Below, in pieces: positions 11,979 through 24,735 of a stretch of 64,000 nt of DNA. Position 1 is the first letter of the stretch; each line of letters opens with the position of its first letter. This DNA comes from Paraspadella gotoi. Lineage: Eukaryota > Chaetognatha. The translations under genes and the position numbers were made by a program. Where the stretch lies: positions 2,914,184-2,978,183 of the forward strand of contig CM119268.1 of assembly GCA_051294375.1 (NCBI GenBank), in the 5' to 3' direction. The notes below the pieces were generated by a model. The model saw only the letters and a list, made by a program, of their open reading frames with translations, was not told the origin of the DNA and searched no databases.

Positions 11979-12519
11979 NNNNNNNNNNNNNNNNNNNNNN
12001 NNNNNNNNNNNNNNNNNNNNNNNNNNNNNNNNNNNNNNNNNNNNNNNNNNNNNNNNNNNNNNNNNNNNNNNNNNNNNNNNNNNNNNNNNNNNNNNNNNNN
12101 NNNNNNNNNNNNNNNNNNNNNNNNNNNNNNNNNNNNNNNNNNNNNNNNNNNNNNNNNNNNNNNNNNNNNNNNNNNNNNNNNNNNNNNNNNNNNNNNNNNN
12201 NNNNNNNNNNNNNNNNNNNNNNNNNNNNNNNNNNNNNNNNNNNNNNNNNNNNNNNNNNNNNNNNNNNNNNNNNNNNNNNNNNNNNNNNNNNNNNNNNNNN
12301 NNNNNNNNNNNNNNNNNNNNNNNNNNNNNNNNNNNNNNNNNNNNNNNNNNNNNNNNNNNNNNNNNNNNNNNNNNNNNNNNNNNNNNNNNNNNNNNNNNNN
12401 NNNNNNNNNNNNNNNNNNNNNNNNNNNNNNNNNNNNNNNNNNNNNNNNNNNNNNNNNNNNNNNNNNNNNNNNNNNNNNNNNNNNNNNNNNNNNNNNNNNN
12501 NNNNNNNNNNNNNNNNNNN
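11979..12519. other. Assembly gap, 541 N, inside a CT/GA palindromic repeat
   Basis: N run bordered on the left by a CT tract turning into AGAAGAGAAGAGAG and on the right by the mirrored CT-to-GA transition. Confidence 0.99.
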
Positions 12520-12529
12520 TCTCTCTCTC

Positions 12530-12935
12530 TCTTAGAAGAGAGAGAGAGAGACCCAACCAGGTGACGCGATCGGTGGCATTTGGTCACATCTCACGCGTTC
12601 TTGTCGTGAATGCGTCGAAGGGTTAGTCACGCTAAGCGCCTTTCCTAAGTATTACACATTCTCTCTTTTTTTTTCTTGTTTTATTTCTCTAACGATTTCC
12701 CCTTCCTCTTTTTGCCTTTCACCCCCGCCCACCACTGTGTCTCTCTCTTTTGTTTGTTTCTCATCGCTCCAAATAGGCGGGAAAATATTAGCTCCAGCTT
12801 TAGCTAGAATTCTTTAATCTATGTTGACTTTGAAAATTATTTCGGTCAGAAAGGGATGGCTCATTCATGAAATATCTACCATATCGGAATAATAAAGAGA
12901 GAGTAAGAGTGACCGAAAGACAGAGGGATAGAGGA

Positions 12936-12980
<45 letters not shown>

Positions 12981-13640
12981 AGAGAGAAGGAGAGAGAGAG
13001 GAGAGAAAGAAAGGAAAGAAGGGAAGAGAGAGAGAGAGAGGAACTTAGACAACATTAACAACTAAATAGAAATAATTATTTTCCCCTCCAATTTTCATTT
13101 CTATCCTTCCCCTCCGACTTTCGAAAATGTGAAGAGATTATTTGTTGAGTCGTAATTGGATCCTTCACCTCGATTTTCTCTCTACATCGAATTTAATCGA
13201 TTCTCTCAATTTGTTTCTTCCTCCTTCAGTCAAAAAAAAAAAAAAAAAGAAAAAAGTCAACAAAATATAAAAACGAAAGTAAATAAAAAAAAAATTCCAC
13301 TAATTTTCTTTTTTCTTTCTTTTTTTCTGATATCCGGCCCTTTTTTTCTTTCCTATCTAAAAATATAAATTGTAATTTTATAAAAAAAGAATTGAACAAT
13401 TTTCTAAAATTTGAGTTTTCTTCTGTTTCCGCTTACGACACTGAAGTTGATTGTGTAGTTTAGTGTGATTATTGAAAGAGGGAGAGAAAAACAGAGAAAG
13501 AGAGAAAGACAGAAGGAGAGAAAGAGAAAAAGCTACAGTTTTATTAGTTGAAATTATTATAATTTGATTTGTACTTCGTGTAAAAAAAATAAATAAGTAA
13601 ATAAGTAAATAAACTTGAACAAATAGTTTAACTTTGGTCT
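12530..13640. other. No gene seen; GA repeats and AT-rich DNA
   Basis: Contains imperfect (GA)n at 12937-13041 and 13478-13530 and A/T-rich sequence. No exon with splice borders and a protein-like frame was found. Confidence 0.55.
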
Positions 13641-13689
13641 AATTTTTTTATTCTTTCATCACGTGGATCAAACTGCCCACATGGCAGTG

Positions 13690-13806
13690 CCAAGTGTCCA
13701 CTGCCTTTTCCCCAAGCCAACTGCCCACTGCCTTTTCCAACTGCCCACTGCCTTTGCCAACTCCCCACTGCCTTTGCCCACTGCCCACTGCCTTTGCCCA
13801 CCGACC
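13690..13806 (+). repeat. Roughly 20-bp minisatellite, ACTGCCCACTGCCTTTGCCA type
   Basis: About six variant units of a C-rich 18-22 bp motif in tandem. The open frames over it come only from the repeat. Confidence 0.85.
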
Positions 13807-14036
13807 ACTGGAACTACATCCATTCAGTCGGGACTCGATATCCAAGGGAATGGCTCGAGATTTGAATTTTAAATTTTTTCTCCTGTGGGTGTAACAATTT
13901 TTGGACATCGACTGCGTTACATGAAATTGGGACTGTATATGTGGACTCTCAGAAGGAGTTAGACTCGTTGTGTAGGAGGTTCTCTCAAAAAGCTCTTCGA
14001 AAACTTTTCGCCTGAAGGTTTTAAAGTCCTTCTTCT

Positions 14037-14121
<85 letters not shown>
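14037..14121 (+). repeat. (GA)n microsatellite
   Basis: About 85 bp of GA dinucleotide with one frame slip. A CT tract at 14217-14262 and an AAAG tract with an N10 gap (14430-14439) follow. Confidence 0.95.
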
Positions 14122-14122
<1 letters not shown>

Positions 14123-14748
14123 GAGAGAAATGACCGGAGAGAGAGACGGAAAATGCCATGATTCCACGACGTCGCGCGACGGACACGAGCGAAGAGTGAT
14201 AGCGAGATAAGCCAATCTCCTCTCTTCTCTCTCTCTCTCTATCTCTCTCTCTCTCTCTCTCCCCTTTTCTGTCACCTCTCGAAAATCAAATTTTGAAAAA
14301 AGAGATAAAAACGAGAAATAAAAATTCTCTATCACTTTATAAAATTTGAAAATAAAATCAAACAAAGACGTCGAGAGATTTAATGAATGATTGATAGAAA
14401 GATAGAAAGAAAGAAAGAAAGAAAGAAAGNNNNNNNNNNAGAAAGAAAGAAAGAAAGAAAGAAAGAAAACAAATAGAAAAAATATTATAGAAAGAAAGAA
14501 AGACACCAACAAACAATAGTAAAAGAGTATACAAATAAAAACAAAACAAAGAAATATAGAAACAAACGCACAAATAGAAAAAGAAATATTTAAATTAATA
14601 AAGGGGAGAAAAATACTTCTTTCTTTTTCTTTCACTTTGTCTCATTCACTTACCGTCTCTCCCCTGCGTGCGTGGATTATTTTTTCTGTCTCACACGCGC
14701 GCGACGCTTTTGCATGCGCCGTTTCTCGCGAAGGGTGTCAACGTGCGA

Positions 14749-14858
<110 letters not shown>

Positions 14859-15483
14859 CTCTCAAGGGCGCGCGTGTTAAAGACCTCTTTTTATTATTGG
14901 TTTGACAAACAAAAAGGTTTTTATCGCCGACAGAGGGAGAGAGAGAAAAAAAGGGCATCGACTAAATCGACATCGAAAAATCGTTTGTTTGATTAAAAGG
15001 AATAAAAATCGATCCTCGACGAAGTTTTGTTTGATTTTATTATAAAAAGTTTTTATTATTGAGTTTTTTTCGATTAAGCGCTCTTTTAAATACAATTTTA
15101 TTAATAGCGAAATATTATAAAAATATTTATTTTACCTATTTGATGATTATTATTTTATAATAAGCTTGATCTTATTTGATATGTTATCACTAGCTTTATC
15201 TTAATTTTTGACATCGTTTATTAATTTTAATATTTATTCTTTTATGATTATCCTAATGTTTAAAAAATTTATGCTTTGCGCTGATGAAGATTCGAAAAAA
15301 TAAGAATCCACTAAAATTCTATAAAAAATCATTGCTTGTAACAAATAAATTCTCTAAATTCTAAACGCATCGAAAAAAAAGTCGAAATGCAAAAGAATAT
15401 AACAAAAAATAAAAAATGATAAAAAAAAAATTTATAATTAAGTACTCAAAAAAGCAATTTTTTTTAGTTAAATTATATTTAAA

Positions 15484-15547
15484 CGCACTCATGATGACTC
15501 CCATTAGAGTCCAACCAGATCTGTTCTTATATAAATAAAATCGTTGG
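15484..15547 (+). repeat. Dispersed hairpin repeat with AAATAAAATCGTTG tail
   Basis: Contains ATGATGACTC, a short CTC/GAG hairpin and the tail TAAATAAAATCGTTG. The same arrangement recurs at 40921-40982 (+) and 25747-25813 (-), so this is a degenerate member of an interspersed family. Confidence 0.6.
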
Positions 15548-15865
15548 TGCAACAAAACCAATTTAAGTTAAATTATATAATAAAAATCAAAAAAATCATA
15601 GAAGAAATATTATTAAAAAGGCGCTCATCAGAGAAAAACTTTGGTGGGAGGGATTCTGATTTTTTTTTTATTGAAATCATTTTTATTATTTTTTTTTCTT
15701 GTGAAGGAAAACAAGTTTGACGAAGAAGTGAATCAAAAAATCGAGAGTAAAACATAATTTTTTTTATTTAATTTTTTTTTGACGTTTTTAAAATTATTAT
15801 TTGTTGACTTTTATTCGGTGACGGATTTTGGCGCCAGAAATTTGTGAAGGGGGGGAACTTTTGAA

Positions 15866-15926
<61 letters not shown>

Positions 15927-15943
15927 CTCTCGTCTTCTCGTAT

Positions 15944-16022
15944 GATCTATAAAATGGTACAACCAATATATAAGTTATCCATTCATTTAACAAATAAGCT
16001 ATCTTGCCCCTGACTTTGGACA
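15944..16022 (-). repeat. Dispersed repeat fragment, minus orientation
   Basis: Read on the minus strand it contains CAAAGTCAGGGGCAAGATAG followed by CTTATTTGTTAAATGAATGG. It closely matches 33714-33800 on the plus strand over about 80 bp. A shorter relative is at 1862-1905. Confidence 0.75.
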
Positions 16023-16640
16023 CGTCTAGTGAAATAGTGGCAAAAGGGAAGACAAATTACGACAACCTAAACGACGACGACGACGACGACGACGACGATT
16101 CTTCTATCGCCCGAGAAGCTAACTTATATTAACAAAACAAAACAAATATCATCTATCGGACCGAACATCAAAACAAACTCCGAAAAGAATGGAAACATTT
16201 CCCAAAACAAGACATGTCAGCAAAACATTACATTTACTCCACCCCCCCCCCAACGAAAAAATATTACTAAAAACTAAGTTCTATTTCATTATAATCGAAG
16301 TTTACTCGAAAGCAACGACTCAATAAAAAGTCAATACAATCGATATTTCATAAATTCATTGAATCATTTTTTTGTGCCCTAAAATGATATCAATTTATGC
16401 GAGCAATGATTTATAAAACGAGCATTAGAACATTTTTTTTTCTTTTTTTTTTTCAAAAATTAGGGTAAAAATCCTAAATTGACAAAAGAAGAGCGGAACA
16501 ACCTGGTCTGGTCAAAACGAGTCTCACAAGCAGCGGACGCATTGAAACCAAGGTTTACGGAAATTCGGTGGAAAATTGATGGAAAATTGATGGAAAAGGC
16601 TTTAAAAACGAGAAAAACTTAGGAAAATGGAGAGAGAGAG

Positions 16641-16717
<77 letters not shown>

Positions 16718-17274
16718 TTGAGTATGAGATTAGATCCTCCTAATCTTTCGCTTCCATGATTCGCTGCTCCTGAGAGGATCAGAAATTCGCGATGGAAACC
16801 AGAGATGGGGAGAAAACTTCGTCGTCGTCGTCGTTGTCATCGTCGTTGTCGTCTTCGCTGTCGTCGTGGTCCGCGTCGTCGTCGTCGTTATCGTCGTCGT
16901 CGTCGTCTTCTCCCCAATAATCAGTAACGTCTTCGTCGTTAGTGTCGTCGTTGTGAACATCATCATTTTGGCGGTCGGTCCCGCTCACTGGCCATCTATT
17001 TTTATCGGTGAGTTTATAAATCGTCTCACGTCATTCACAGAAACCCATCGAGAGTGAACGTTGAAGATAATTCTTTAAAGTCTTCACAGATTTCACGTTT
17101 TATAACTTTAGTAAATGTTCTTCGCCGGAGGCGTTATCTTTCTCTCTCTTTGTGAATTCGACCGACGATGGAAATGAAGTTCGTTTCTCAGAAATGAGTT
17201 TTGAGAGACGGAAATCTGACTTCGTCGAAAATGAGTTTTTGTGGTCGTTGGACTCGAGGGAATTTTGTAGACGT

Positions 17275-17315
<41 letters not shown>

Positions 17316-18082
17316 TCTCTCTCTCTCTCTTCTCTCTCTCTCCTCTCTCTCCCGTTCTCTCCTACTCTCTCTCTCTTGTGTGCTGTGTCAGCCCCCATCT
17401 TTGGTTAATCGCCAATATCCGATTTTATATCCAGAAAAATAATTAGAAAATCTCATAGTCGATAAAAGGAACTGAAAAACAAAGGCATAAACCCATAGTA
17501 AGTAAACAGTTAAATCAATAAACCGATAATCATATAGAACTGAAATTGTCAAAGTGGTTCGTCCAACGATAATCAACTCGTTACTTATTTAGTTAAATAA
17601 AAAGATAGACAAACCGATAATCTTCTCGAACCTAAATTGTCATTAATTAGTTATTTAGTGATTTTTTTAGTTAATTACTTCTATCGTTTTTTTTTCATTT
17701 CATTCTAATTTTTAAATTCCACCCTTCAAATCCCCACCCGCTGGGTTCGACCTCACCAACACCTGGGGATGAAACCAAACAATAATATTTCCCGAAGCTA
17801 AAACATAAAAAAGTAAGAAAATCAGAAAATGCTGTCCCAGGTCTTTGATAATTCCGTGAATAACCTTGGGCTTTAAATTAACTATATCAATAATTCCCTT
17901 AATACTCGGTCGATTTTTCACCGTCCGATTTATCGTCGTCGCAATTGTCGTCGTCGTTGTTGTCTACGAACCCGGGGGACAACGACGACGACGACGACGA
18001 CGACAGGCGACGGACGACGGTGAAAAATGTCACTGGAATTGAAGGAGACTTGTGCCGCCGATTCACCGGAGATAAGGGGAGG

Positions 18083-18150
<68 letters not shown>

Positions 18151-18413
18151 TGCCATCACTGATTAACAAAATCCCGGAGTCGCTTCGTCTATAATTTAGA
18201 CGTCGGCGGCAGAACAGATATCATTCGCCCATCGAAAGAGAAGAAGAAAAGAAAAGAGAAGAAAAAGAGAAGAAATAAGAAAAGAAAAGAAAAGACACGA
18301 CAAGATAGGAAAAGAATAGAGAAGAAAATAAAATAAAAGAAAACCAAAAAATTATAAATCGAATTCTTTTTTCTTCTTCGTCCTCGATTTTTGGAATCAA
18401 CTTTGAAATCGCG

Positions 18414-21400
18414 ATGGAAACGAAAGAAGAAAACGGAACCGGGAATCGGGAAAACAACAACGACAACAACAACAACGACGACGACGACAACCAAAAAGGT
18501 AAAAGTTCACCAAAGGATAAAGACGACAAAAAGGAAGAGGACACAAACTATAACAACGACAACAACGACAACTTTTCCGTGAAACGAAATGCGGCGTCGT
18601 TGTTGTCTTCGGCCTCGCCATCTGCCACGCCATCTGCCACGCCATCTGTCACGCCCCCTGCTACACCATCTGCCTCGCCCATCGAAACGACGCCCGATTC
18701 GACGGAAGACGAAGCCGCCGTCGACGCTTTGATCCTCTCCTCATTCTCTTCCGTCAACGAAAATATTTTTGTCGCCGGGAAAACGACGCCGGAAGACGAG
18801 GCGGCGCCGATAGGCGGCGCTGTAGGTCGAGAGCTGGAAATACCGGTGCCAAAAAATGATTCGCTATCGACGCCGGTTGGCTTTGACACAGCGCCTCTTT
18901 TTGGTGAGATAACGCCGCTTGTTACAGGATCGGCGCTGTTTGATGGAGAAGCAATACAGTTTGATGGACAGACGGCGCTTCTTGAGGAACAGAGGGGGCC
19001 ATTTGATGGAGAAGCGACACCATATGAAGAAGAGATGGAGTCGTCAGTTGCGGCGATGGAATCATTGGACGATGAAGTTGCCCGTGATCGGAGTTCGGTA
19101 TTAGAGGAATTCTGCGTCGGCGGCGCCGGTGCAGAGTCGGTGCAAGTCTCTGCGCCGACGTTGGATCTCGTCGGTGCAGAGTCGAAGAAAGTCTCTGAAT
19201 CCACGTCGCATCTCATTGGTGAAGAGCCGATGGACCAATTGCAGATGGCGTCATGGGAATGTTCCAATCAAGGTTCCTCTTTAGAGTGTGACCTCCGAGC
19301 ATCCGGAAGTTTGAACGACTCTGCTCCTTTAAGCAATCGATATCTGGAACCAACTTTAGAAAACTGTGCCTCGTCATTTATGGATCCATCGTGGCCGATC
19401 ATGGAATGTTCGGGCATAACATCCGCGCAAGTTTCCATGTCAGGTGCGAGGATGGATTCTAACTGTTACACGTTGGACCAGAGCAGCGTTCCTACTGCGC
19501 AAGCCTCTTGGTCGACTTTGGAATATTTCGGCAACGAATCGATGCAAGTTTCTTTGCCGAGTCTCGACCACACCCGTGCACCGCCAGTGCCGACCTTGGA
19601 CGACGAAGGGCCGGACTTGGACATCATCCGAGAGTTCCTCATGTTTCCCGGACCGGAGACGTGGGAGCAGCAGCAGCAGCGAGAGCAGCAGCAAGGAGCA
19701 CGTTTGCTGCATCAGTGCAGCAGCGAAGAACCGATTTCCAACAGGCTCAACTCTTTACAAAGTGCGGGAACCGAAGGGTAAGAAAATTAATTAATGAAAT
19801 TAAGAAAAAATAAAGATACTAAAAATATATTTACATATTTCTTGAACAGCTTCACTCAAACGTTAGATCCACTCATGGTCAACACATCGTCGTCGTCGTC
19901 GTCGTCTTTTTCATCGTCGCTGTCGTCGTCGTCGACCGAGACGAGTTACGAATGCGACGTAACTTACCTTTTTCCGACTTTCGACTCTGGCGGCGGCGGA
20001 GGCGGCGGCGGCGGAGGCGACGGCGGCGGAGTTTCCTGCGGCGGTGACTGCGGCGGCGCTTTCGGTCGCTTTCACACGGCCGGCTGGGGGTGCGGAGAAA
20101 GCGGGATCGGGTCTTGCTCGAGTCCTTGCAGCGGGGCACTTCGGACGTTCGACGACAGTTTTGGCAGCAGTAGCAGCGCGGAATGCGCGGCGGGGGAATT
20201 CTATAGAAGCGGCAGCTGCGGGAGCAGCAGCAGCAACGCGGACGGAAACGCGGGACTGACGGAGATCGGAGTTTTTTCGCCGTCGATGGGTGAGGAGGAA
20301 AGAAAAAGGAGGAAAGGAAAGAAAAAGGAGGAAAGGAAAAGGAGAAGGAAAATAGAGCCTAATGAAATGGGTCGCTTTTGGAAAAGCGAGCCTAATGAAA
20401 TGGGTCGCTTTTGGAAAAGAGAGCCTAATGAAATGGGTCGCTTTTGGAAAAGATAGCCTAATATCCCTCATTGTTCTTTTATTCAGCATCGACTCCACTT
20501 CTTCCGCCTGTCGAACTTCAAACGAACTTTCTCTACATCGGCTCCTTTCCTCCACAACATGATGATCCACAACCCCACGATCCACAACCAAACGATCCAC
20601 AACCAAATGATCCACAACCTCACAACATCGAACTCCTTTCTTCTCCCAACGATCTCGATAGCACAACTCTCGAATCGGTCTCTCAACCTCCAGCTCTTTC
20701 AACCCCAGACGACCAACTACAGCATCCGTTTCATCAACTACATCAGCCTCACCATCAACTACATCATCAACGCTCCAGCCATCATCAAATCTTCTCCTTC
20801 GATTCCATCTCGCCAATGGATTCTCTCAACTTCGCTTCGGCTTCGTCTGCGGCGTCGCCATCGGCGGAGGCGTCGGCAGCGTCGGCGGCGGCTTCTGAGG
20901 CGGCGGCGGCAGCGTCGTTTTTTCCTGCGGAGGAGAATTTAGTCGCCGGGGAAAAGATTGATTCGGCGCCGCCGATTATGACGCCGCAAGAACCGGCGTC
21001 AAATATCGACGCCGGTTGGTTGGTCTCGGATGGAATTTCCGAGCGGAGAAACGTCGCCAGTTCTGGGATCTTGCTGCAGGTGAGGTCACTTTAATGCTGT
21101 AATTGCATTCGCAAGGAAGGAAACATTAACATTCATATCATTATTCATTATTCAATCTTTCTCCCGACACCAGACTCCGTCCTTGCCGCAACCGGATGCG
21201 GCTGAGTTGCTGCAGTCATTCGCCTCGACTCGCGGTCACGAACAGCATTGCTGCCGCAACTCGGCCAGGGGTCGGGCTGATGCGGCAGCGGCGGCGGCGG
21301 AAGTGGCGGCGAAGGAAGGGAGGTGAGTTCATAAGGAATTCGTCTGGGTGACGTTTTTATTTTTTTTACATTAAATAAATAACTATTTAAGGGGAAATAT

Positions 21401-23556
21401 TTATTGAATTGACTATTAAACTGGACATAAAATCTGGCGTACGTACTAATATTACTAAATAAACTTTTTTAACGATATTTTGTTTTTTTAGAATTTTGCT
21501 AAAAAAAACAGAAACAGTATAAAAGATAACAGAAATTTTATAACATCGATTAGTTTCATATCGGTTTCTCTTCGCTGCTAAATCAATTAAGGGTAAACAA
21601 AACAACAACAAAAAAAAAGCCTCATAACGATCACGTGACGTAATGTATGCAATAAAAATACCTCTGTTTATTTCCCGTTTCCCAGGGCAACTGGCAAGAT
21701 AAACAGGGGAGAGGAAGACGACGACGAGGAGGAGGAGGAGATGGAGGAGGACGACGAGGACGAGGAAGAGGAGGAGGATTCGGACGAAGGAAGCGAAGGA
21801 GGAAGAGAATCGGGAAACGAGGAGAACAATTCGGAAGGGAGGAAAGGAGGAAGAGGAGGAGGGGAGAAAAGGGAGGAAGGAGAAAAAGGGAGGAAAGGAA
21901 GGAAGCTGAGAAAGTCGCAGGTGAAAGGGAGGAAGGGTGAAGGGTGGGTTTTGTTTTTTTTTGGTTTTGTTTCCTCGTTTTGTTTTTGGGTTGAAGGTTC
22001 AGTTTATTTTCTTCATGAATTAAAGTTTAAAGTTTTGAATCACGTAACACTAGTTTTATTTAAATACTTTACGTTGTGTCGGTTAAATGAAAAATTTCAT
22101 ATGTAAAATAGGGGGAAAAATGTGAAATTGGGTCGTTTGGACTTTGACGAACGGGTTCACATGAAAAAGATGTCATCGACAATTACGAGAAATCTCTCGA
22201 TTCCGACTGGGATAATCTGGGAAAAAGACGACGACGACGACGNNNNNNNNNNCGACGACGACGACGACGGCGACTTTCGTGATGTTTTGGCGATGATGAC
22301 GACGACGACGATGACGAACTGAAAACTATGCCTTTGGGCTTGAGTTTTATGATAATGGGAATGACGACAACGACGACGACGACGACGAAGACCACGACGA
22401 TGAAGTGGAACCAATTCCCATTTCCTAGAAATGGCGGCAAAGCCGAGACTCGGATCAAAATCCTCTTTCCGTCCATAATGTTCTTTCGGGTCGGAGTTTC
22501 CAACGACGTGATCAAAACGACGACGATGACGATGACGATTATGACGACGACGAAGATGACAACGAAGATATCGATGATGAAGATGATAATGACGATCAAG
22601 AGGATGACAAAGTCGACGATGATAACGATGATGAAGATGATGATGTCGACAATTATTTTGACGATGATAAGAATAATAACAATGATGAAAATGATGATGG
22701 CTACAACTATGAAAGTTACAACGATGATGAAGATGATAACGATGATGAAGATGATAACGATGATGAAGATGATAATGACGATCAAGATGATGACAAAAAC
22801 GACGATGCTAACGATAACGAAGATTATGACGACCATGCAAGGAACGACGATGTCGACTAACCCGAAAACGACGACAACAATTTCGTGACGCACGATTTCG
22901 TTTACAAATAAATTTATATATTCACAAAAAGATTCACAAATCCACTCTCCCCCTTATTCACAGCGCCTGGCGGCCAATCATCGCGAGCGGCGTCGCATCA
23001 AAAGCATCAACGGCGCCTTCGCCAAATTGAGACAGACTGTCCCTTGTCTTCCTTTCGAAAAGAAAATGTCAAAGATGGACACTTTGAAACTCGCCATCGA
23101 CTACATCCACTTTCTGTCGGGTCAGTCATGTTGATGTAGTTGACCTCTTTGGATGATGGTTAAAATGTGTTGATGAAAGTCATCTGCTTTAGAAAAATTT
23201 TTGAGCCTTTTTGAGCCTTTATTCTAAGCAAACTAGGCTTTATTGTTTCTTCCTAAAACGTTTGAATTATACTAACATTTTTACACAGGATAGAAACAAA
23301 CCTTTTTACATAATTATTATTTTTTCGCCCCTAAAAAATAGAAATCATCCAAACTGCGGAAAAGGAATCGGATCACAAGGAACAAAAGACCACTAATCGA
23401 GTTGTGCTGCGAAGCCGCTGTCTTCAGCTCGGCGCTGACGTCGACATTCTTCACATACTGACTTGTTCGGACAAAAAGACATCGAATTCCCTGACGCCGA
23501 ACGGAAAGATTGCTGCCAAGATTTGGACGCCCACGGCAATGATTAAAGCCGGATGA
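18414..23556 (+). CDS. ptf1a: PTF1A/Fer1-type bHLH transcription factor with long acidic N-terminus
   Basis: Seven exons: 18414-19777, 19850-20289, 20487-21079, 21174-21322, 21686-21920, 22964-23120, 23342-23556. Every junction has AG/GT borders and matching phase (2,1,0,2,0,1), predicting about 1,050 residues. The start is the first in-frame ATG seen, in good context (GCGATGG). Residues 1-920 are low complexity: Asn/Asp-rich at the start, Ser/Pro/Thr, poly-Gly and poly-Ala stretches, [10 protein letters not shown] repeats, and an acidic run ([20 protein letters not shown]) near 857-885 followed by a Lys/Arg/Gly stretch. The bHLH (about 922-979) has basic region [11 protein letters not shown]. 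The C-terminus has AKIWTP, matching the PTF1A C2 motif (AKVWTP). PTF1A normally binds DNA with an E-protein and RBPJ and directs neural or pancreatic fates. Human PTF1A has 328 residues, so the N-terminus is unusually long; an upstream exon or a separate first gene cannot be excluded. Confidence 0.8.
22111..22860 (+). repeat. Intronic (GAC)n/(GAT)n acidic-codon repeat, with N10 gap 22243-22252
   Basis: Lies between exons 5 and 6 of the bHLH gene. A near-AG acceptor is followed by a Met/Lys-rich frame and long Asp-rich frames, including one of about 110 codons after 22512 ending in TAA at 22858. After the gap all three frames close near 22300, so in this clean copy it is not one open exon. The noisy copy at 29350-30080 reads further in places, so an Asp-rich alternative exon ending without bHLH is not fully excluded. 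Confidence 0.6.
22964..23120 (+). CDS. ptf1a: bHLH domain exon of the PTF1A-like gene
   Basis: Acceptor TTATTCACAG, donor GG|GTCAGT. The exon encodes the basic region, helix 1 ([20 protein letters not shown]), loop (EKKMSKMDT) and helix 2 ([13 protein letters not shown]). Glu in NHRERRR is the E-box-contacting residue. The pattern PxLPxEKxxSKxDTLxLAIxYIxFL is that of the PTF1A/Fer group. The preceding exon supplies KLRKSQ in phase 0, extending the basic patch. A noisy second copy of this exon is at about 30180-30334. Confidence 0.88.
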
Positions 23557-24639
23557 GAGATTGAAATTAATAGTAAACTATTGTTTATTTAATTTAAATT
23601 CGTTTTAGTCCTTAAATGATTGACTAGTCAATATCTTTGTTCGATGCCAATTCTATTTTAATTACAACAGGAGTCTTCCATTTAATCATTAACTTAAATG
23701 CAAAAAAATTTCTTGTTATAAATTTGCACTACAATTGTTACGTTAAATCATTGTTCCTGTTTGTAGTTTGTAGTTGATAACTTTATTGTCGTTACGAATA
23801 CTAAATAAATGTTAACCTTTACACCGGTTAGAATGTTTTTCTTTCTTTCGAAATCAAATTCCAAAAGAAGATTTGGAAATTTTCAGTTCTTCAACTGAGC
23901 AGATGAACAGACGAGTTCCAAAACCGGAAAGAGTTGATTCGAAACACCAGAACTCTTCCTTTCGTCAAAACTATTTTTTTTTTTGAATATTTAACCGCGA
24001 AAAACTCTAATCTATTTTCACAATGACGCAGAGGAGTAATTAGCTCCAACGGAGCCCGTTAATAATCGAGCGGGAAACGAAATCGTAAGGATTTCCAGCT
24101 TCGGTGACCTTCGAATGACAAGGCTTTATAATTTGATATAAACGGAATACGGATGGACGGATAGACAACGTACGTCTGGATTCATCTATTTAGATTTTGA
24201 GCATTCCGTTTTCTAGCTAAGCATGGCATTATCCATCTTCCATGTCGCACAGAAGTAAAAGTAACTCTTTCTCTCTCGCCTCCCGAATCTATTTTTTTTT
24301 AATCTCTCTAGTCGAAAGTTGGAATGAGTTTCGGTCGTTGACAGGAATTCCTTTATTGATTCAAGTCTCTTTGGTCATGACTCTTTTCTCCAGCATGCAA
24401 TCCGCCCAACTGACTTCCCTTGTTTCTCTCTCTCTCTCTCTCTCTGTCTGGGTTTTAGTTTCTATTTCAGTTTTAGGTTTAGTTTTATATTCGAAATGAA
24501 TATTGGAGATAAGTTTTCTTTCTTTTTTTCCCGGTGAAGAGTCTCCGGTTTTCTTTCATGATCGTAATTTTTCTCATTTCAACTTCTAATTGACGAAAAT
24601 TTCGAAAAGATTCGTCAAACCGGTAATTTTTTCTTTTAA

Positions 24640-24671
<32 letters not shown>

Positions 24672-24679
24672 CGAGAGAG

Positions 24680-24735
<56 letters not shown>

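Noticed and set aside
13663-13908. Pro/Cys/Leu repeat peptide over the 20-bp minisatellite
   Set aside because: Open frames exist on both strands only because of the repeat.
15279-15355. Another hammerhead-like copy (CTGATGAAGATTCGAAA)
   Set aside because: The would-be stem II is only a few bases and no second stem closes, so the match may be chance.
17945-18166. Poly-Asp protein upstream of the bHLH gene
   Set aside because: Driven by (GAC)n on one strand, with equal poly-Ser and poly-Val frames on the other.
24242-24499. Small gene starting MSHRSKSNSFSLASRIYFF
   Set aside because: It reads into CT repeats, has no splice or homology support, and its second copy belongs to the noisy duplication.
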